Source of the DNA: Limnoglobus roseus
Lineage (GTDB): Bacteria; Planctomycetota; Planctomycetia; Gemmatales; Gemmataceae
Assembly: GCF_008254045.1 (NCBI RefSeq)
Contig: NZ_CP042425.1
Coordinates: 620,001-684,000, forward strand
Direction: 5' to 3'
Length of the DNA stretch: 64,000 nucleotides
The translations under genes and the position numbers were made by a program. This document shows, one piece after another, positions 15,367-23,719 of the stretch (its first letter is position 1; every line of letters begins with the position of its first letter). Under the pieces are notes generated by a model. That model made no database searches. It had not been told where the DNA came from and saw nothing but the letters and a program-made list of their open reading frames with translations.

Positions 15367-17133
15367 ATGGCCACGAATGCCCCTTCCGTCCCGGCCTCTC
15401 CCCCGACCGTCCCGCCCGCCCCACCCGTGCCGAACATCAAGGACGGCTTGGGCGACATCCAGGGCAACGTCATCGGCGGGTTCAACAAGGACCACCAGAC
15501 GTTCTTATTCCTGAACTTCACCGACACGGTGAAGGCCCGCGCCTGGGTCGGCGGGATCGCGACCGAGGTGGCGTCGGCCGCCGAGGTGGCCCAGTTCGAC
15601 ACGCTGTTCAAGCGGGTCAACCTGCGGCGGGGCGGAGAACTCGGCGTGGTCAAGGCGACGTGGATGAACCTCGGCTTCTCGTTCAAGGGGCTGGAAGCCC
15701 TGGGCGTGACGGCCGCCGACCTCGGGCGGTTCCCCGACGCCTTCCGGGCGGGAATGGCCGCCCGCAAGGCGATCATCGGGGACGTGGGGGCGAACGACCC
15801 GGCCAACTGGGTCGGCCCGCTCGGCAAGCCGGACGTTCACGCGATCCTGATCGTCGCCGCCGACAGCCAGGAAGACCTGGGTGAACACGTCCTGCGGTAC
15901 CTGCACAACATCGGGGTGAACGGGGGCGTGCGGCTACTCTACCTGCAAGACGGGGCCGTTCGCGAGGACGAACCGGGGCACGAGCACTTCGGGTTCCGCG
16001 ACGGCGTGTCGCAGCCGGCCATCCGCGTCCTCGACGAACACCGGCCGGGCATGGTCGCGCCGAGCGAGCCCATCCAGGCCAACCCCGGCCAAGACCGGCT
16101 TCACGGCGGCGAGTTTGTCCTCGGCTACCCGACGCAAATCCCGCAGGACAAGTCGTGCCCGAACGAGACGCTCGCGCCGAACCCGGACCCCGGTCCGATC
16201 AGCCCGAAGCGCGGCGGCGACGAGGACGCCCCGGACTGGGCGGTCAACGGGTCGTACCTGGTCTTCCGCCGGCTGGCCCAGAACGTCGGCGGGTTCCGCG
16301 ATCACGTCGCCGCCCTGGCCGCCGCGCAGGGGCTGTCCTCGGAAGTGATGGGGGCCAAACTCGTCGGTCGGTACAAGAGCGGTGCCCCGCTCGAACTGAC
16401 CCGCGACGAGGAAGAGTTGATGAAGCAAGGAAAGCTGTCCGCGAGTTTCGACCCGACGACCGGCGACCCGTCGGCGGAAGTGGCCGCGGCCCTCGGCCTG
16501 CCACCCGGCTTCCCGCGGAACGACGGCAATCTGTCGGAGGACTCGCGGCTCGACAACCACTTCGAGTACGGCGACGACGCGGACGGGCTCAAGGTCCCAC
16601 TTGGGGCCCACATCCGCAAGACGTACCCCCGCGACGACCCCACTCCTGGCGGCGGCGAGAGCGACACTCAGACGCACAGGATCATGCGCCGCGGCATCCC
16701 GTTCGGCACGTCGTTCCGGCCGGGCCTCGGCTCCGTCGGGCACGCGGGGAAGCCGGGTCTGGAGGAACCGGGCGACCGCGGCCTGCTGTTCCTCTGCTAC
16801 CAGAGCAGCATCTCGCGGCAGTTCGAGTTCATCCAACGGAACTGGGTCCACAACCCGAACTTCTCGAAGCCGGGAACGGGGGAAGACCCGATCATCTCGC
16901 AGACGCCGCAGGGGGATTTCCTGCTGCCCAAGACGGGCACCCAGGCGGCCCACCTGAGCATCATGCACTTCGTCACCATGACCGGCGGCGAGTACTTCTT
17001 CCAGCCGGCGATCGGCACCCTCGTCACGGTTCTCGGCGACCCGCCGCCGGCGGTGGCGGTCAGCCTGCCGACGGCCGACGACGAGGGGGACGACGACGAC
17101 CCGAACTTCGACCCGTGCTCCACGGCCGAGTAA
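15367..17133 (+). CDS. DyP-type haem peroxidase
   Basis: A 588-residue protein of the dye-decolourising peroxidase superfamily. GFRDGVSQP (about 209-217) holds the catalytic Asp212 of the GxxDG motif, and THRIMRRGIPFG holds the probable proximal haem ligand His437; FLCYQSSISRQFEFIQRNWV is a typical C-terminal core segment. It is longer than common A/B-type members and resembles the long C/D-type or planctomycete DyP proteins. No signal peptide is present, only a Pro/Ala-rich start. DyPs use H2O2 to oxidise dyes, phenols and haem-type substrates. In this series it lies between a LodA-like oxidase and a copper radical oxidase, both families that release H2O2. A 176-base gap separates it from the flavoprotein, so it may have its own promoter. 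Confidence 0.85.
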   Translation: MATNAPSVPASPPTVPPAPPVPNIKDGLGDIQGNVIGGFNKDHQTFLFLNFTDTVKARAWVGGIATEVASAAEVAQFDTLFKRVNLRRGGELGVVKATWMNLGFSFKGLEALGVTAADLGRFPDAFRAGMAARKAIIGDVGANDPANWVGPLGKPDVHAILIVAADSQEDLGEHVLRYLHNIGVNGGVRLLYLQDGAVREDEPGHEHFGFRDGVSQPAIRVLDEHRPGMVAPSEPIQANPGQDRLHGGEFVLGYPTQIPQDKSCPNETLAPNPDPGPISPKRGGDEDAPDWAVNGSYLVFRRLAQNVGGFRDHVAALAAAQGLSSEVMGAKLVGRYKSGAPLELTRDEEELMKQGKLSASFDPTTGDPSAEVAAALGLPPGFPRNDGNLSEDSRLDNHFEYGDDADGLKVPLGAHIRKTYPRDDPTPGGGESDTQTHRIMRRGIPFGTSFRPGLGSVGHAGKPGLEEPGDRGLLFLCYQSSISRQFEFIQRNWVHNPNFSKPGTGEDPIISQTPQGDFLLPKTGTQAAHLSIMHFVTMTGGEYFFQPAIGTLVTVLGDPPPAVAVSLPTADDEGDDDDPNFDPCSTAE

Positions 17134-17179
17134 CCATCGGCGGACGGCCCTTGCCCCGAACGACAGGAAGTAGGCCGCC

Positions 17180-17524
17180 ATGCCACCGACACCTCCCATC
17201 ACGATCGACGCACCCGACGGCACGTTCCAGGCGCGAGTGTTCTCGGACACCGGGGGCATCGCCCTGGTCGGGCCGGACCCGACGGGCGCGGCCCAGGCGA
17301 CCATAGTCCAACTCGAACCCATTGAGGTTCAACTCGGCGGCCACGCCGTCACCCTCGGCCGGTTGATCGGGCCGGCCCGACCGTCCGCGGCGGTTCTGGA
17401 ATTCGACCACGAGCTCGGCGGTGGCAAGGCGACCGCGCGGGTGTCGTTCCCCACCGACGGGGTGCTCCGGTACGAAATCGTCGACTGGCACGGGCAAAGC
17501 CGGCGTCGGCCACGATGTCCGTGA
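17180..17524 (+). CDS. GH31 N-terminal domain fragment
   Basis: The 114 residues (MPPTPPITIDAPDGTFQARV to YEIVDWHGQ) match the beta-sandwich N-terminal part that precedes the barrel in GH31 glycosidases. The frame then runs into SRRRP and a stop at 17522-17524, while the expected continuation (SDAAESFFGFGERFN) sits in another frame from about 17500. The change lies in a GGGCAAAGCC stretch. Either a real frameshift mutation, a programmed slip or a sequencing error separates the two parts. Confidence 0.6.
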   Translation: MPPTPPITIDAPDGTFQARVFSDTGGIALVGPDPTGAAQATIVQLEPIEVQLGGHAVTLGRLIGPARPSAAVLEFDHELGGGKATARVSFPTDGVLRYEIVDWHGQSRRRPRCP

Positions 17525-19839
17525 AGTCCGACGCCGCGGAGAGCTTCTTCGGGTTCGGCGAACGGTTCAACGCGCTCGACCAGGCGGGCCGACGGTTGGA
17601 GATGAAAACCCAGGACCACCCGGGGGCGAAGTTCACCCCGGGCGACCCGTCGAAGGAGGATTTCGCCTACAAGGTCGTCCCCTGGTTCCTCAGTAGTCGG
17701 GGGTACGGGTTCCACCTGGATTCTTCCGTCGAGAGTGTCTTCGACATGCGGAAGTCGAAGCCCGATCGGTACGCGATCGAACAACCGACCGTTCCCACGC
17801 GGCCCGGCGGGTTGGCCCTGCACCTGGTCGGCGGGCCGAAACTGACCGACGCCCTGAGCCGGTACACCGGGCTGGCCGGCCGCCCGCCGTTGCCGCCGCC
17901 GTGGGCGTTCGGCCCGTGGATTTCGTCCGACGCCTGGCGCAACGGCGGCGAGGTCCGGTACGCGGTACAGAAGTTCCTCGAACGCAAGATCCCCGTCTCC
18001 GGGTTCGTCTTCGATTCGCCGTGGGAGAAGGGTTACAACGACTTTGTCTTCAACATCGGGAACGGCCCCGCGGCCGACCCGACGACCCAGTTCGGCAAGG
18101 GCGGGACGTTCGAGAACCAACCGGCCCAGGCGACCAAACCGTTCGACGGCTTCAAGTCGCTCGCCGAGATGATGGGCTTCTTTCAGAAGAACGGCCTGAA
18201 GGTAATCTGCTGGATGACGCCGTTCGTCAACGACGAGTCCAACCACGACGAGAGAGCCGGCGAAGTTGACGAGGTGATCGAGGGCCAGGATGCGAAGGCC
18301 GGCAACTTCGACGACGGGGTGGCGAAGGGCATGTTCGTCCCGACCGAAACCGACGGGTCGGGCAAGCCCGGCATTCACTGGTGGAAGGGGCACGGCCGGC
18401 ACATCGACTTCACCAACCCGGCGGCACGGAGTTGGCTCAAGGATCAACTGGTCAAACTCCTCAACGACAGTAGCGTCACCACCCATTCGGGGGCACTGGA
18501 GGCGGCCGTCTGCGGGTTCAAGACGGACGACGGCGAAGCCTTGGGCACCCGAGGCGCGGACCACAACCCGAACGGCGTGTACCTGTCCAACGACGCGAAG
18601 TACTTCGACGGCAACGCTACGGCGAGGGAACTGCGGAACCGGTACTCGGTCGAATACCACAAGGCGGTGTACGGCATCCTGACCGACGCCGTCGGCGCGA
18701 ACCGCGGGCTGATCTTCTCGCGGGGCGGGTCGCACGGGTCGCAGGCGTTCCCGGGGTGCTGGGCCGGGGACAACGAACCCAACTTCCACCCGGACAACGG
18801 CCTGCCGAGCGTCGTGACCGCCGGCCTGTCGGCGGCCCTGAGCGGGTTCTCGATCTGGGGCCACGACGTGGGCGGCTACCAGCGGAAGTACGAACCGGCA
18901 CAGACCGACATCGACCTGTTCATACGGTGGACGCAGTTCGGGTGCTTCACGCCGATCATGCAGATGCACCGACAACTGAGCGAGAAGCCGCCGAACGTTT
19001 CCCACCCGCACGGGCAGTTCCCCTGGGGATACGTGAGTGCCGCCGAACGGGCGGACCCGGCGAACCACGACCGGGAGTTCACCGACAACGAGGCCCTGCG
19101 GAACTTCCGGTTCTACGCCGAACTGCACACGCGGCTGTTCCCGTACATCTACACGTTCGCGCAAGAATCGAGCCGAACCGGGCTGCCGATCCTCCGCCCG
19201 CTGCTGTTGATCCACCCGGACGAGCCGAAGACGTTCGCCATCAAGCACGTGTACTACTTCGGCAGCGAACTCGTCGTGGCCCCGGTCGTCGAACCGAACG
19301 TGACGGCCCGCGGCGTGTACCTGCCGAAGGGCCGGTGGATCGACTTCTGGACGAACGAGCGGATCGACCACTCGGCCGGCGGCGGCAACCACGCCTGGGC
19401 GAACGCCGACCGGACGAAGCTGCCGGTGTTCGCCCGCGACGGGGCTATCATCCCGATGCTGGCCGACCTCCCGCAGACGCTCTGCGATGCCAATTACGTG
19501 AACAACGCCCAGGTCCGCACGCCGACCGACGGGTTGCTGGTCCGCATCTACCCGGCGGCGTCGTCGGGGTTCGTCGTCCACGACGGCACGGACATCACCT
19601 GCGCCACCGCCGGGGGGCAGGTCGAAGTCAATGTCACCTCGCCGGTCGCGCGGCTGGTGCGGCTGTCGATCCTCGCCCCCCGGCCGGCCGGCGTCAGCCG
19701 CGACGGCGCGGCCGTGCCCGAGAAGGACAACGCGGACGATTTCGCGAACGAAGCCACGGCATGGCGGCACGACCCGACGACCGGCTTTGTCGAGATCAAG
19801 TTCCCGCTCCCGGTCGGCCCGACGAGGGTGGTTTTCTGA
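17515..19839 (+). CDS. Glycoside hydrolase family 31 catalytic part
   Basis: The 774-residue reading frame holds the whole GH31 core: SFFGFGERFNALDQ near the start, a (beta/alpha)8 barrel with probable nucleophile Asp338 in FKTDDGEALG and acid/base Asp419 in CWAGDNEPNF, and the C-terminal beta domains (SELVVAPVVEPN, GVYLPKGRWIDFW). GH31 includes alpha-glucosidases, alpha-xylosidases and sulfoquinovosidases; the KTD-x-GE form is closest to the alpha-xylosidase/sulfoquinovosidase side, but the substrate cannot be fixed. No signal peptide is seen. The in-frame ATG at 17515 overlaps the end of the upstream fragment by 10 bases; the true protein is probably one chain of about 885 residues from 17180. 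Encoded in the oxidase run after DyP. Confidence 0.8.
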   Translation: MSVKSDAAESFFGFGERFNALDQAGRRLEMKTQDHPGAKFTPGDPSKEDFAYKVVPWFLSSRGYGFHLDSSVESVFDMRKSKPDRYAIEQPTVPTRPGGLALHLVGGPKLTDALSRYTGLAGRPPLPPPWAFGPWISSDAWRNGGEVRYAVQKFLERKIPVSGFVFDSPWEKGYNDFVFNIGNGPAADPTTQFGKGGTFENQPAQATKPFDGFKSLAEMMGFFQKNGLKVICWMTPFVNDESNHDERAGEVDEVIEGQDAKAGNFDDGVAKGMFVPTETDGSGKPGIHWWKGHGRHIDFTNPAARSWLKDQLVKLLNDSSVTTHSGALEAAVCGFKTDDGEALGTRGADHNPNGVYLSNDAKYFDGNATARELRNRYSVEYHKAVYGILTDAVGANRGLIFSRGGSHGSQAFPGCWAGDNEPNFHPDNGLPSVVTAGLSAALSGFSIWGHDVGGYQRKYEPAQTDIDLFIRWTQFGCFTPIMQMHRQLSEKPPNVSHPHGQFPWGYVSAAERADPANHDREFTDNEALRNFRFYAELHTRLFPYIYTFAQESSRTGLPILRPLLLIHPDEPKTFAIKHVYYFGSELVVAPVVEPNVTARGVYLPKGRWIDFWTNERIDHSAGGGNHAWANADRTKLPVFARDGAIIPMLADLPQTLCDANYVNNAQVRTPTDGLLVRIYPAASSGFVVHDGTDITCATAGGQVEVNVTSPVARLVRLSILAPRPAGVSRDGAAVPEKDNADDFANEATAWRHDPTTGFVEIKFPLPVGPTRVVF

Positions 19840-19887
19840 GGCCGCCCCGCCGCGGGCGGACGCGGTTCCCTGGAGGAGTGAGTGACC

Positions 19888-21468
19888 ATGAACCGATTTC
19901 GATGGCCCGTCCGCGTGCCGGGGCTTCTCGTGGGCATCGCCCTGGCGATCGGGGGCCGGGCCGCGCAGGCCCAACCCGCCGCGCAGGGGGAGTGGTCACC
20001 GGTCTTCGGCACCCGGAACGTGATGATCCACGCGAGCGTCCTGCCGAACGGCAAGGTGCTCTTCTGGAGCCGCCGCGAAGCGAGCGACGGCCACGACCTG
20101 AACCCCCACGTCTGCACGACGCGGATCTGGGACCCCACAAAGGGAACCGCCGACACCGCGTTCTCCGAACCCACCAACCAGCCGGGGTACAACCTGTTCT
20201 GCAGCGGCCACAGCTTCCTGCCCGACGGCCGCCTGTTCGTGGCCGGCGGGCACATCACCGACGGCCACGGGGAACGGCACGCCACCATCTACAACTTCGC
20301 CACCGACTCGTGGACGCCGCTGGGCACCATCCCGGACATGGTCGGCGGGCGGTGGTATCCGACCGTCGTCACCCTGTCCGACGGCGGCGTACTCGTGTCG
20401 CTGGGCAACGGCGACGACGGCAAGCCGAACGTCACGCAGCAGGTCTGGAAGGACGGCAGCGGGTGGCGGGAGTTGACCGGCGCGTCGTTCGTCAACGGCC
20501 CGTACTACCCGCGGATGCACGTCGTCTCCGACGGCCACGTGTTCATGTCCGGCCCGCTGCGGTTCACGCAGTTCCTCGACACCGACAACGCCGGCACGTG
20601 GTCTCCCTTCGCCGACAAGATCGACACGCGGGCGCCGAAGGATTACGCCCCGTCGGTGCTGTACACGGTGTCGCCCGACGACGTCGGCAAGGTCGTCTAC
20701 ATCGGCGGCGGCAACGCGCCGACGAACGTCGTGGAGGTGCTCGACCTGGCGAAGACGCCGTTGGCGTGGGCGGGCATGGACCCCGTGCAGTTCAAGCGGA
20801 CCCAGCACAACGGCACGCTCTTGCCCGACGGCACCATCCTGGTCACCGGCGGCACGCAAGGCGGGGGGGCGAAATACGCGGGCGAGATGCCCGGCTTCAA
20901 CGACTTGCGGATCGGCTCGCCGATCCGCTCGGCCGAGTTGTGGAACCCGACCAAGCCGGCCGGCCAACAGTGGACGAAGATGGCCAAGGCGGCCGTCGAC
21001 CGCTGTTACCACTCCACCGCCGTCCTGTTGCCGGACGCGACGGTCCTGAGCGCGGGCGGCGGCGAGTACAGTCCGCCCAACAATGGCACGGACAACCTGC
21101 CGGAAGACACGCACAAGGACGCCCAAATCTTTTCCCCGCCGTACCTGTTCGCTGCCAACGGCACGAGGGCTGCCCGGCCGGACATCACGGCCGCCCCGAC
21201 CGAGGTGAAGTACGGCGACGCCTTCACGGTGGGGACGAGCCACCCGAACCAAATCGGCAAGGTGACCTGGATCCGCCTTTCGTCCGTGACCCACTCGTTC
21301 AACATGAACCAGCGGATGAACGTCCTGGCCTTTATGGCGGGGATGGGCGGGCTGACCGTGACGGCCCCGGCCGACCCCAAGCGGTGCCCGCCCGGCCATT
21401 ACATGCTCTTTGTGCTGGACAATTCCGGCGTACCCTCCGTGGCCAAGATCGTGAGAATCCACCCCTAA
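19888..21468 (+). CDS. Secreted galactose/glyoxal-oxidase-like copper radical oxidase (AA5-like)
   Basis: A 526-residue protein with a signal peptide (LLVGIALAIGGRAAQAQ), a seven-bladed kelch propeller and a C-terminal DUF1929 domain (FSPPYLFAANGTRAARP). The radical copper site seems complete: Cys105 in NLFCSGHSFLPDGR and Tyr157 in GGRWYPTVV would form the Cys-Tyr cofactor, RCYHSTAVLLPDA supplies the axial Tyr and a His, and PPGHYMLFVLDNSG the last His. Family members oxidise primary alcohols or aldehydes and reduce O2 to H2O2. GGAGGAG at 19872-19878 serves ATG 19888; GTG 19882 is also possible. Encoded after the DyP peroxidase and GH31, a layout that recalls fungal glyoxal oxidase supplying H2O2 to peroxidases. 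The substrate is unknown. Confidence 0.8.
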   Translation: MNRFRWPVRVPGLLVGIALAIGGRAAQAQPAAQGEWSPVFGTRNVMIHASVLPNGKVLFWSRREASDGHDLNPHVCTTRIWDPTKGTADTAFSEPTNQPGYNLFCSGHSFLPDGRLFVAGGHITDGHGERHATIYNFATDSWTPLGTIPDMVGGRWYPTVVTLSDGGVLVSLGNGDDGKPNVTQQVWKDGSGWRELTGASFVNGPYYPRMHVVSDGHVFMSGPLRFTQFLDTDNAGTWSPFADKIDTRAPKDYAPSVLYTVSPDDVGKVVYIGGGNAPTNVVEVLDLAKTPLAWAGMDPVQFKRTQHNGTLLPDGTILVTGGTQGGGAKYAGEMPGFNDLRIGSPIRSAELWNPTKPAGQQWTKMAKAAVDRCYHSTAVLLPDATVLSAGGGEYSPPNNGTDNLPEDTHKDAQIFSPPYLFAANGTRAARPDITAAPTEVKYGDAFTVGTSHPNQIGKVTWIRLSSVTHSFNMNQRMNVLAFMAGMGGLTVTAPADPKRCPPGHYMLFVLDNSGVPSVAKIVRIHP

Positions 21469-21480
21469 CCACCCCGGACC

Positions 21481-21508
21481 GGACCACCGCCCGTCGCCGC
21501 GGTGGTCC
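21481..21508. repeat. Intercistronic hairpin
   Basis: A perfect 10-bp stem (GGACCACCGC / GCGGTGGTCC) with an 8-base loop in the 65-base gap between the copper oxidase and the small exported protein. It has no T-run; it could be an attenuator or an mRNA stabiliser that lowers expression of the last gene. Confidence 0.4.
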
Positions 21509-21533
21509 GCCGACGTTCGACCGAGGACGAACC

Positions 21534-22157
21534 ATGAGAATCACGCGGACGATGCTTCCCTGCCTGCTGTCGGCCATCGTGGCCATGACGGCGTCAGCCG
21601 TCCCCGCCCGCGGGCAGGTCCACGACGTCGTGGTCGGCGTTACGATCGCCTGCCCCTACGAGAACGCCATCGAAGGCAGTTGCTGGAGCGGGGCGTACTG
21701 GGCGCTGACGAAACTCGATGGCGTGAAATCCGTCGACAAGGCGGCCAACGGCTACAACTGCACGGCCCAAGTGTACCCGAAGGACGCCGGTCTGCCCGAC
21801 CCGCAGAAGTGGGCCGCGCAGTTCAAGGCGACCGTCGATCAAACCTACACCTTCCGCGGCGTCGAAGTCACCGCGAGCGGCACGGTCGCGAGTACCGACG
21901 CGGGCCTCGTCCTGACCATTCCCGGTGTCAAGGACCCGGTCCCGCTCGGGCCGTTGAAAAACAAACTCCAGTGGAACGCGAAGAAGAAGGCCGCCCGTCA
22001 GCCCGAACCCGACGAGCGCGACGCATACGACCAACTCGCGGCCCAACTCAAGGCCGACAAGGGCGGCGAGCACAAGGTGAAACTAACCGGCCCGTTGTTG
22101 ACGTCCGAGAAGGGGTACACGCTGGAAGTCCGCGAGTTTTTCCCGGTGGCCAAGTAG
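21534..22157 (+). CDS. Small exported protein with an HMA-like segment
   Basis: 207 residues with a signal peptide (LPCLLSAIVAMTASAVPARGQ). The mature part begins HDVVVGVTIACPYENAI and has SCWSGAYWALTKLDGVKSVD, reminiscent of heavy-metal-associated (HMA) domains, where a Cys precedes a helix ending in 'DGV-x-x-V'. The canonical CxxC is missing: the visible cysteines are spread in C-PYENAIEGS-C and later NC-TAQVY. The second half is charged and beta-rich. It is the last gene of the plus-strand run and follows the secreted copper oxidase, so copper handling for that enzyme is conceivable but unproved. No close family is recognised. Confidence 0.55.
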   Translation: MRITRTMLPCLLSAIVAMTASAVPARGQVHDVVVGVTIACPYENAIEGSCWSGAYWALTKLDGVKSVDKAANGYNCTAQVYPKDAGLPDPQKWAAQFKATVDQTYTFRGVEVTASGTVASTDAGLVLTIPGVKDPVPLGPLKNKLQWNAKKKAARQPEPDERDAYDQLAAQLKADKGGEHKVKLTGPLLTSEKGYTLEVREFFPVAK

Positions 22158-22318
22158 TCGCACCGGATTCTGACCCGCGTTGACCCACCGGCACGACGGG
22201 CGTTCCATGCCGACAACTCCGAAGCACCGCGGGTCTGGTACGCCAACCGATGAGAACGCGGGGTGGCAGGTAAGCGGTTCCGTGCTCGCCACCCGCCACT
22301 CGTCACTACATCAAAAGG

Positions 22319-23068
22319 ATGAGCTACCAAGTCAGCCTGCAAACCTTCCACGGGCCGCTCGACCTGCTGCTATACCTCGTCCGCCGGAACGAGGTGGACG
22401 TTCACGACATTCCCATCGCGACCATCGCCGACGAGTTCCTCGAATACATCCGCGTCGTGCAGCAACTCGACGTGGAACTCGTCGGCGACTTCCTCGTGAT
22501 GGCCGCGACGCTCATGGAGATCAAGGTTCGCGGCTTGCTGCCGAGCGAGGTCGCGGCCGAGGCGGGCGAAGCCCCGGACCCGCGGCGGCAACTCGTGAAG
22601 CAACTGCTGGAGTATCGTAAGTACAAGGACGCCGCCGCCGCCCTGGAACAGCGGGCCGAGTCGCACAACACCCGCCTGCCGCGCGTGGCCCCGCTCGAAC
22701 CGGCCGCGGTCGGCGGCGCGCCGCCCGTGCGGCCGGTCGAACTCTGGGACTTGGTGAGCGCCTTCGCCCGCCTCATGCGCGAAACGCAGGGGCTTCAACC
22801 GAAGACGATCACGATCGACGACACCCCGCAAGAGGTGTACGAGCGCCGCGTGGTCGAACAGGTGCGGGCGGCCGGGCGGATCAACTTCCGCGACGTGTTC
22901 ACGCCGCCGTACTCGAAGTCCAAGCTCATCGGCTTGTTCCTCGCAATCCTGGAACTCATCAAGCACCACGAGATCGAGTTGGAGCAACTCGAACCGTTCG
23001 GGGAAATCTGGTTGCTGGCGGTCAAGCCGGCCCAAACAGCGGCGGTTCCGCCAACCGGTACTCCGTAA
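22319..23068 (+). CDS. scpA: Segregation and condensation protein A
   Basis: 249 residues. The N-terminus SYQVSLQTFHGPLDLLLYLV is the kleisin signature of ScpA, followed by the helical EVDVHDIPIATIADEFLEYI segment; the C-terminal winged-helix part includes VFTPPYSKSKLIGLFLAILEL. ScpA bridges the heads of the SMC dimer and, with ScpB, compacts and segregates the chromosome. scpB is not in this window. The 3' end overlaps by 47 bases the end of the convergent papain-like gene. GGATG context with AAAAGG just upstream supports the ATG at 22319. Confidence 0.9.
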   Translation: MSYQVSLQTFHGPLDLLLYLVRRNEVDVHDIPIATIADEFLEYIRVVQQLDVELVGDFLVMAATLMEIKVRGLLPSEVAAEAGEAPDPRRQLVKQLLEYRKYKDAAAALEQRAESHNTRLPRVAPLEPAAVGGAPPVRPVELWDLVSAFARLMRETQGLQPKTITIDDTPQEVYERRVVEQVRAAGRINFRDVFTPPYSKSKLIGLFLAILELIKHHEIELEQLEPFGEIWLLAVKPAQTAAVPPTGTP

Positions 23069-23714
23069 GGAAGAACCCGCGGACGGACTCCCCTTCGCGG
23101 CTGTGCGTCACGCCCCGACCAGCCTCGGCGTCTTGCAAGTTCAGCGACAGCGTCACGCCGTCGTCGCCGGGGTAGTTCGGGTCGTACACCTTCAGCGTCA
23201 CCGTCTGATCGTCGTCGAGGTCGTAGCCGTAGGCGAGCACCTGATGGTTCTTGCCCATCTCTCGCGGGCTCAGCGAGTACACCTTGACCAACCCGAGCGC
23301 CGCCAACTGCCCCGCGTCTAGTAGCATCTGCACTCGCGGCCATTCGTTGTCGATCGTCAGTGACGAGACGCCGGTCTGCACGTTCAGCCCCAGGGCGTAT
23401 CGGCTGGTCGTGGGCCGCCGCTGCCAGTCGTAGTACTTCAAGAAGCCGAACGGCAGATTGAAACTGTCGACGAGCCGCCCGCCGAGGTAGCGGACCACCG
23501 GCCGGTCGGGGTCGGGCGGGGGCAGTTGGCCGTAACGAAACAGGTCGATGGCGGTGAAGACCATGCCGCCGCAGAGGCCGCCGTTCGCGTTGCCGATTGG
23601 GATGACGCCGAACGGCGTGGGTAGTTCCACCACTGGCGTCCCCGGCGGGAACCAGTTCGGGAACGGGAAACCGTTCCGCGACGGAACGAAGTCGGCCGCG
23701 AGGACGGTGAGCAT
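23022..23714 (-). CDS. Papain-like (C39-type fold) protein, unknown role
   Basis: 230 residues from ATG 23714. NGGLCGGMVFTAIDLFRYG places a Cys at the start of a helix, and GKNHQVLAYGYDLDDDQTV places a His before a beta strand, followed by KVYDPNYPGDD with a possible Asp/Asn third residue. That Cys-His order and spacing match papain-like cysteine peptidase folds. There is no signal peptide. The gene begins 5 bases after the HAD phosphatase stop, so the two form one transcript; no functional tie is evident. Peptidase activity is inferred from the fold motifs only. Confidence 0.6.
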   Translation of the reverse strand: MLTVLAADFVPSRNGFPFPNWFPPGTPVVELPTPFGVIPIGNANGGLCGGMVFTAIDLFRYGQLPPPDPDRPVVRYLGGRLVDSFNLPFGFLKYYDWQRRPTTSRYALGLNVQTGVSSLTIDNEWPRVQMLLDAGQLAALGLVKVYSLSPREMGKNHQVLAYGYDLDDDQTVTLKVYDPNYPGDDGVTLSLNLQDAEAGRGVTHSREGESVRGFFLTEYRLAEPPLFGPA

Positions 23715-23719
23715 GGGTA

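Noticed and set aside
17329..19974. 881-residue open frame on the minus strand, longer than the GH31 frame it overlaps
   Set aside because: It is antisense to a GH31 gene with clear catalytic motifs, is full of Arg/Val/Gly low-complexity runs and shows no domain. High GC third positions open the complementary frame.
18756..21533. Long in-frame extension upstream of the small exported protein
   Set aside because: The extension is Arg/Pro/Gly-rich shadow sequence of GH31 and the copper oxidase; the real start is ATG 21534, directly before the signal peptide.
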